From assembly GCA_963732905.1 (NCBI GenBank), contig CAVTBM010000012.1, positions 1 to 64,000 on the forward strand: 64,000 bases of DNA, written 5' to 3'. Shown here piece after piece: positions 62,507-64,000 of this stretch. The stretch's first letter is position 1, and each line of letters starts with the position of its first letter. The position numbers were made by a program, and so were the translations under genes. This DNA comes from DASQZK01 sp963732905 (lineage in GTDB: Bacteria; Bacteroidota; Bacteroidia; Bacteroidales; GCA-2748055). The notes beneath the pieces are model-generated. The model saw only the letters and a program-made list of their open reading frames with translations, was not told where the DNA came from and made no database searches.

Positions 62507-63365
62507 AGAGAAATCGGGATTTTGTTTTGGCGTTACCCGGGTTATTAGCAAGGCTGAAGAAATCCTGGATACAGGAGAACAACTCTATTGTCTGGGACAG
62601 ATCGTTCATAACGAGAGTGAGGTAAAGCGGCTCATCGCCAAAGGGATCCACTTTATTGAAAAAAAAGATTTATATCACCTGCACGATGTCAAAGTTTTGA
62701 TACGGGCACATGGTGAACCACCGGAGACATACCAGATCGCAGAGAAGAACCACATTGAACTGGTGGATGGGACGTGTCCGATCGTACAGAGGCTTCAGCA
62801 AAAAATAAGACAACAGTACAGGAAGGGCGATGAGGAACACCAGATCATTATTTACGGGAAGAAGGATCATCCTGAAGTAGTGGGGCTGACCGGTCAGACA
62901 GAGAACAATGCGGTAGTTATCTCGGACCCCGAAAAACTGGAGGAACTCAGGCTGAAAAGGCATGTGACTCTTTATTCCCAGACTACCATGGATACGGACG
63001 GATTCAGGAAGCTCAGGGACGAATTGCGGCGGAGAGTGGAGAGAGATGGTAAACCGGATCTGTCACTGGAGATCAACGACACGATTTGCCGGCACATATC
63101 CCATCGTCAGCCTGGGATCCGTAAATTTGCATCCGGGAATGACGTGATCCTTTTCGTGGCGGGTAAGAAAAGTTCAAACGGAAAAGTACTTTTTGATGTA
63201 TGCCGGTCTGTCAATGCACGCAGTCACCTGGTCTCCTATCCTGGAGAGGTAAAGGAGGATTGGTTTGTAAATGCCACATCTGCAGGTATATGCGGGGCAA
63301 CTTCAACCCCCCGCTGGTTGCTTGAGGATGTCGCCCGGAAAGTTGCTGAATTCACGAAAAATTAA
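62484..63365 (+). CDS. ispH: 4-hydroxy-3-methylbut-2-enyl diphosphate reductase
   Basis: 293 residues, starting inside the end of cmk. The iron-sulfur cysteines are Cys14 (SGFCFGV), Cys98 (DGTCPIVQRL) and Cys202 (NDTICRHISHRQ); substrate histidines His42 (VHNE), His76 (RAHGEPP) and His129 (DHPE) are present. It makes IPP and DMAPP in the last step of the MEP isoprenoid pathway. Overlap of 23 bases with cmk suggests a single transcript and coupled translation. Confidence 0.95.
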   Translation: MGVEIRIEEKSGFCFGVTRVISKAEEILDTGEQLYCLGQIVHNESEVKRLIAKGIHFIEKKDLYHLHDVKVLIRAHGEPPETYQIAEKNHIELVDGTCPIVQRLQQKIRQQYRKGDEEHQIIIYGKKDHPEVVGLTGQTENNAVVISDPEKLEELRLKRHVTLYSQTTMDTDGFRKLRDELRRRVERDGKPDLSLEINDTICRHISHRQPGIRKFASGNDVILFVAGKKSSNGKVLFDVCRSVNARSHLVSYPGEVKEDWFVNATSAGICGATSTPRWLLEDVARKVAEFTKN

Positions 63366-63373
63366 ACAAAAAA

Positions 63374-63381
63374 TATCTTTG
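63374..63381 (+). promoter_or_regulatory. Promoter -7 element for pfkA
   Basis: TATCTTTG, a perfect TAnnTTTG match, 93 bases before the pfkA ATG. No clear -33 element. Confidence 0.3.
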
Positions 63382-63474
63382 AATATTGTGACGCTATTTT
63401 TTTTTGAGTTTACTTTGCAGGCTCAATAAAGTGCTGATCATTATTGGTATAATGGTTTTTTAAAATGGTTTTAA

Positions 63475-64000
63475 ATGGGAAAAATTAAACGAATCGGAAT
63501 TCTGACTTCCGGAGGTGATTCTCCAGGTATGAATGCAGCCATCAGGGCTGTTGTACGCACGGCAATCTTCAATAAAATGCAGGTTGTTGGGATCAGGCAT
63601 GGCTACCATGGAATGATCCATGGCCATTTCAAGGAACTCAGATCCTACAGCGTGAGCGATATCCTGCAGCGCGGAGGAACCATCCTCAAGACTGCCAGAA
63701 GCCAGGAATTTCGCACACCTGCTGGTCGCAAAATGGCCTACGACAATCTTAAGAAAGAAGGCATCGAGGCCGTTGTAGTGATCGGGGGTGATGGTTCTCT
63801 CACCGGGGCAAGGGTTTTCTGTGATGAGTACTACGACATTCCATTTATCGGTATTCCCGGAACCATTGATAATGATATTTACGGAACCGAATATACGATC
63901 GGGTATGATACGGCACTTAACACAGTTGTTGAGGCAGTAGATAAAATAAGAGATACGGCCAGCAGTCATAACCGTCTCTTTTTTATTGAGGTGATGGGGC
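63475..64000 (+). CDS. pfkA: ATP-dependent 6-phosphofructokinase, N-terminal part
   Basis: The first ~175 residues, running off the window. The family signatures GILTSGGDSPGMNAAIRAVVR, VVIGGDGSLTGARVF and PGTIDNDIYGTEYTIGYDTALNTV are visible, with the catalytic Asp in TIDND. The GGDGS context favours the ATP-dependent type over the pyrophosphate-dependent type, but the C-terminal part needed to be certain is outside the window. It phosphorylates fructose 6-phosphate in glycolysis. Alone on its transcript here. Confidence 0.93.
   Translation, partial: MGKIKRIGILTSGGDSPGMNAAIRAVVRTAIFNKMQVVGIRHGYHGMIHGHFKELRSYSVSDILQRGGTILKTARSQEFRTPAGRKMAYDNLKKEGIEAVVVIGGDGSLTGARVFCDEYYDIPFIGIPGTIDNDIYGTEYTIGYDTALNTVVEAVDKIRDTASSHNRLFFIEVMG

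Noticed and set aside
1..64000. CRISPR array, insertion sequence, prophage or conjugative element
   Set aside because: No direct-repeat array, transposase, integrase, phage structural or conjugation gene was seen; the tandem repeat in rplU is a coding repeat.

Overview
This 64 kb window looks like chromosomal DNA of a member of the Bacteroidota, probably Bacteroidales or Marinilabiliales. The signs are a FecR-type sigma/anti-sigma operon, a PorQ-like type IX secretion gene, several Bacteroidota-type regulatory and lipoprotein families (STN, CarboxypepD_reg-like, DUF4369, DUF4974), mostly weak Shine-Dalgarno signals, and repeated promoter-like pairs of the Bacteroidota kind (TTTG near -33, TAnnTTTG near -7). 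I saw no insertion sequence, prophage, CRISPR array, rRNA or replication origin. There is one tRNA, tRNA-Leu(TAG).

Layout. Positions 1-702 hold the end of a YifB/ComM AAA+ gene, followed by a DUF3788 gene. 1.25-7.6 kb is a minus-strand accessory block: an ECF sigma factor, a FecR anti-sigma factor, an STN/CarboxypepD_reg-like protein without a TonB barrel, an upstream paralogue of that protein, and a large secreted protein of unknown function. 8.1-17.4 kb holds a small helical protein, membrane pyrophosphatase (hppA), CorA, a MuiA/DUF4139 protein, and an operon of two thioredoxin-like lipoproteins plus LpxH. One of the two thioredoxin-like proteins has lost both active-site cysteines. 17.8-29 kb is a glycogen locus: debranching enzyme, a GT4 glycosyltransferase, a GH57 glucanotransferase/amylase and a 1413-residue glycogen synthase-phosphorylase fusion, with a convergent branching enzyme.

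29-41 kb is mostly housekeeping: ribF, ahcY, a GH26 lipoprotein, a Rieske-like lipoprotein with altered ligands, greA, a HIT protein, ruvC, an EamA transporter, serS, rpmA, rplU with a repetitive basic tail, a bifunctional-nuclease-family gene and a CNT nucleoside transporter. 41-51 kb holds a four-PAS hybrid histidine kinase, a GT2 glycosyltransferase, an orphan OppC-type permease, an ABC-2 type exporter and recQ. 51-57 kb holds tatC, lptB, tRNA-Leu, tig, clpP and clpX. 57-64 kb holds a lipoprotein, an EamA transporter, a YkgJ-type cysteine-cluster protein, a MurG-like glycosyltransferase, porQ, cmk, ispH and the start of pfkA.

How it works together. The glycogen genes could form a UDP-glucose-based storage cycle, because the synthase part is of GT3 type and no glgC is present. 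tig-clpP-clpX form the usual folding/proteolysis operon. lpxH and lptB serve lipopolysaccharide synthesis and export. The most unusual parts are the barrel-less sigma/FecR/STN operon with its paralogue, the cysteine-less thioredoxin-like protein, the glycogen synthase-phosphorylase fusion and the Rieske-like protein lacking both histidine ligands. All calls come from reading the sequence and from family knowledge; no database search was run.
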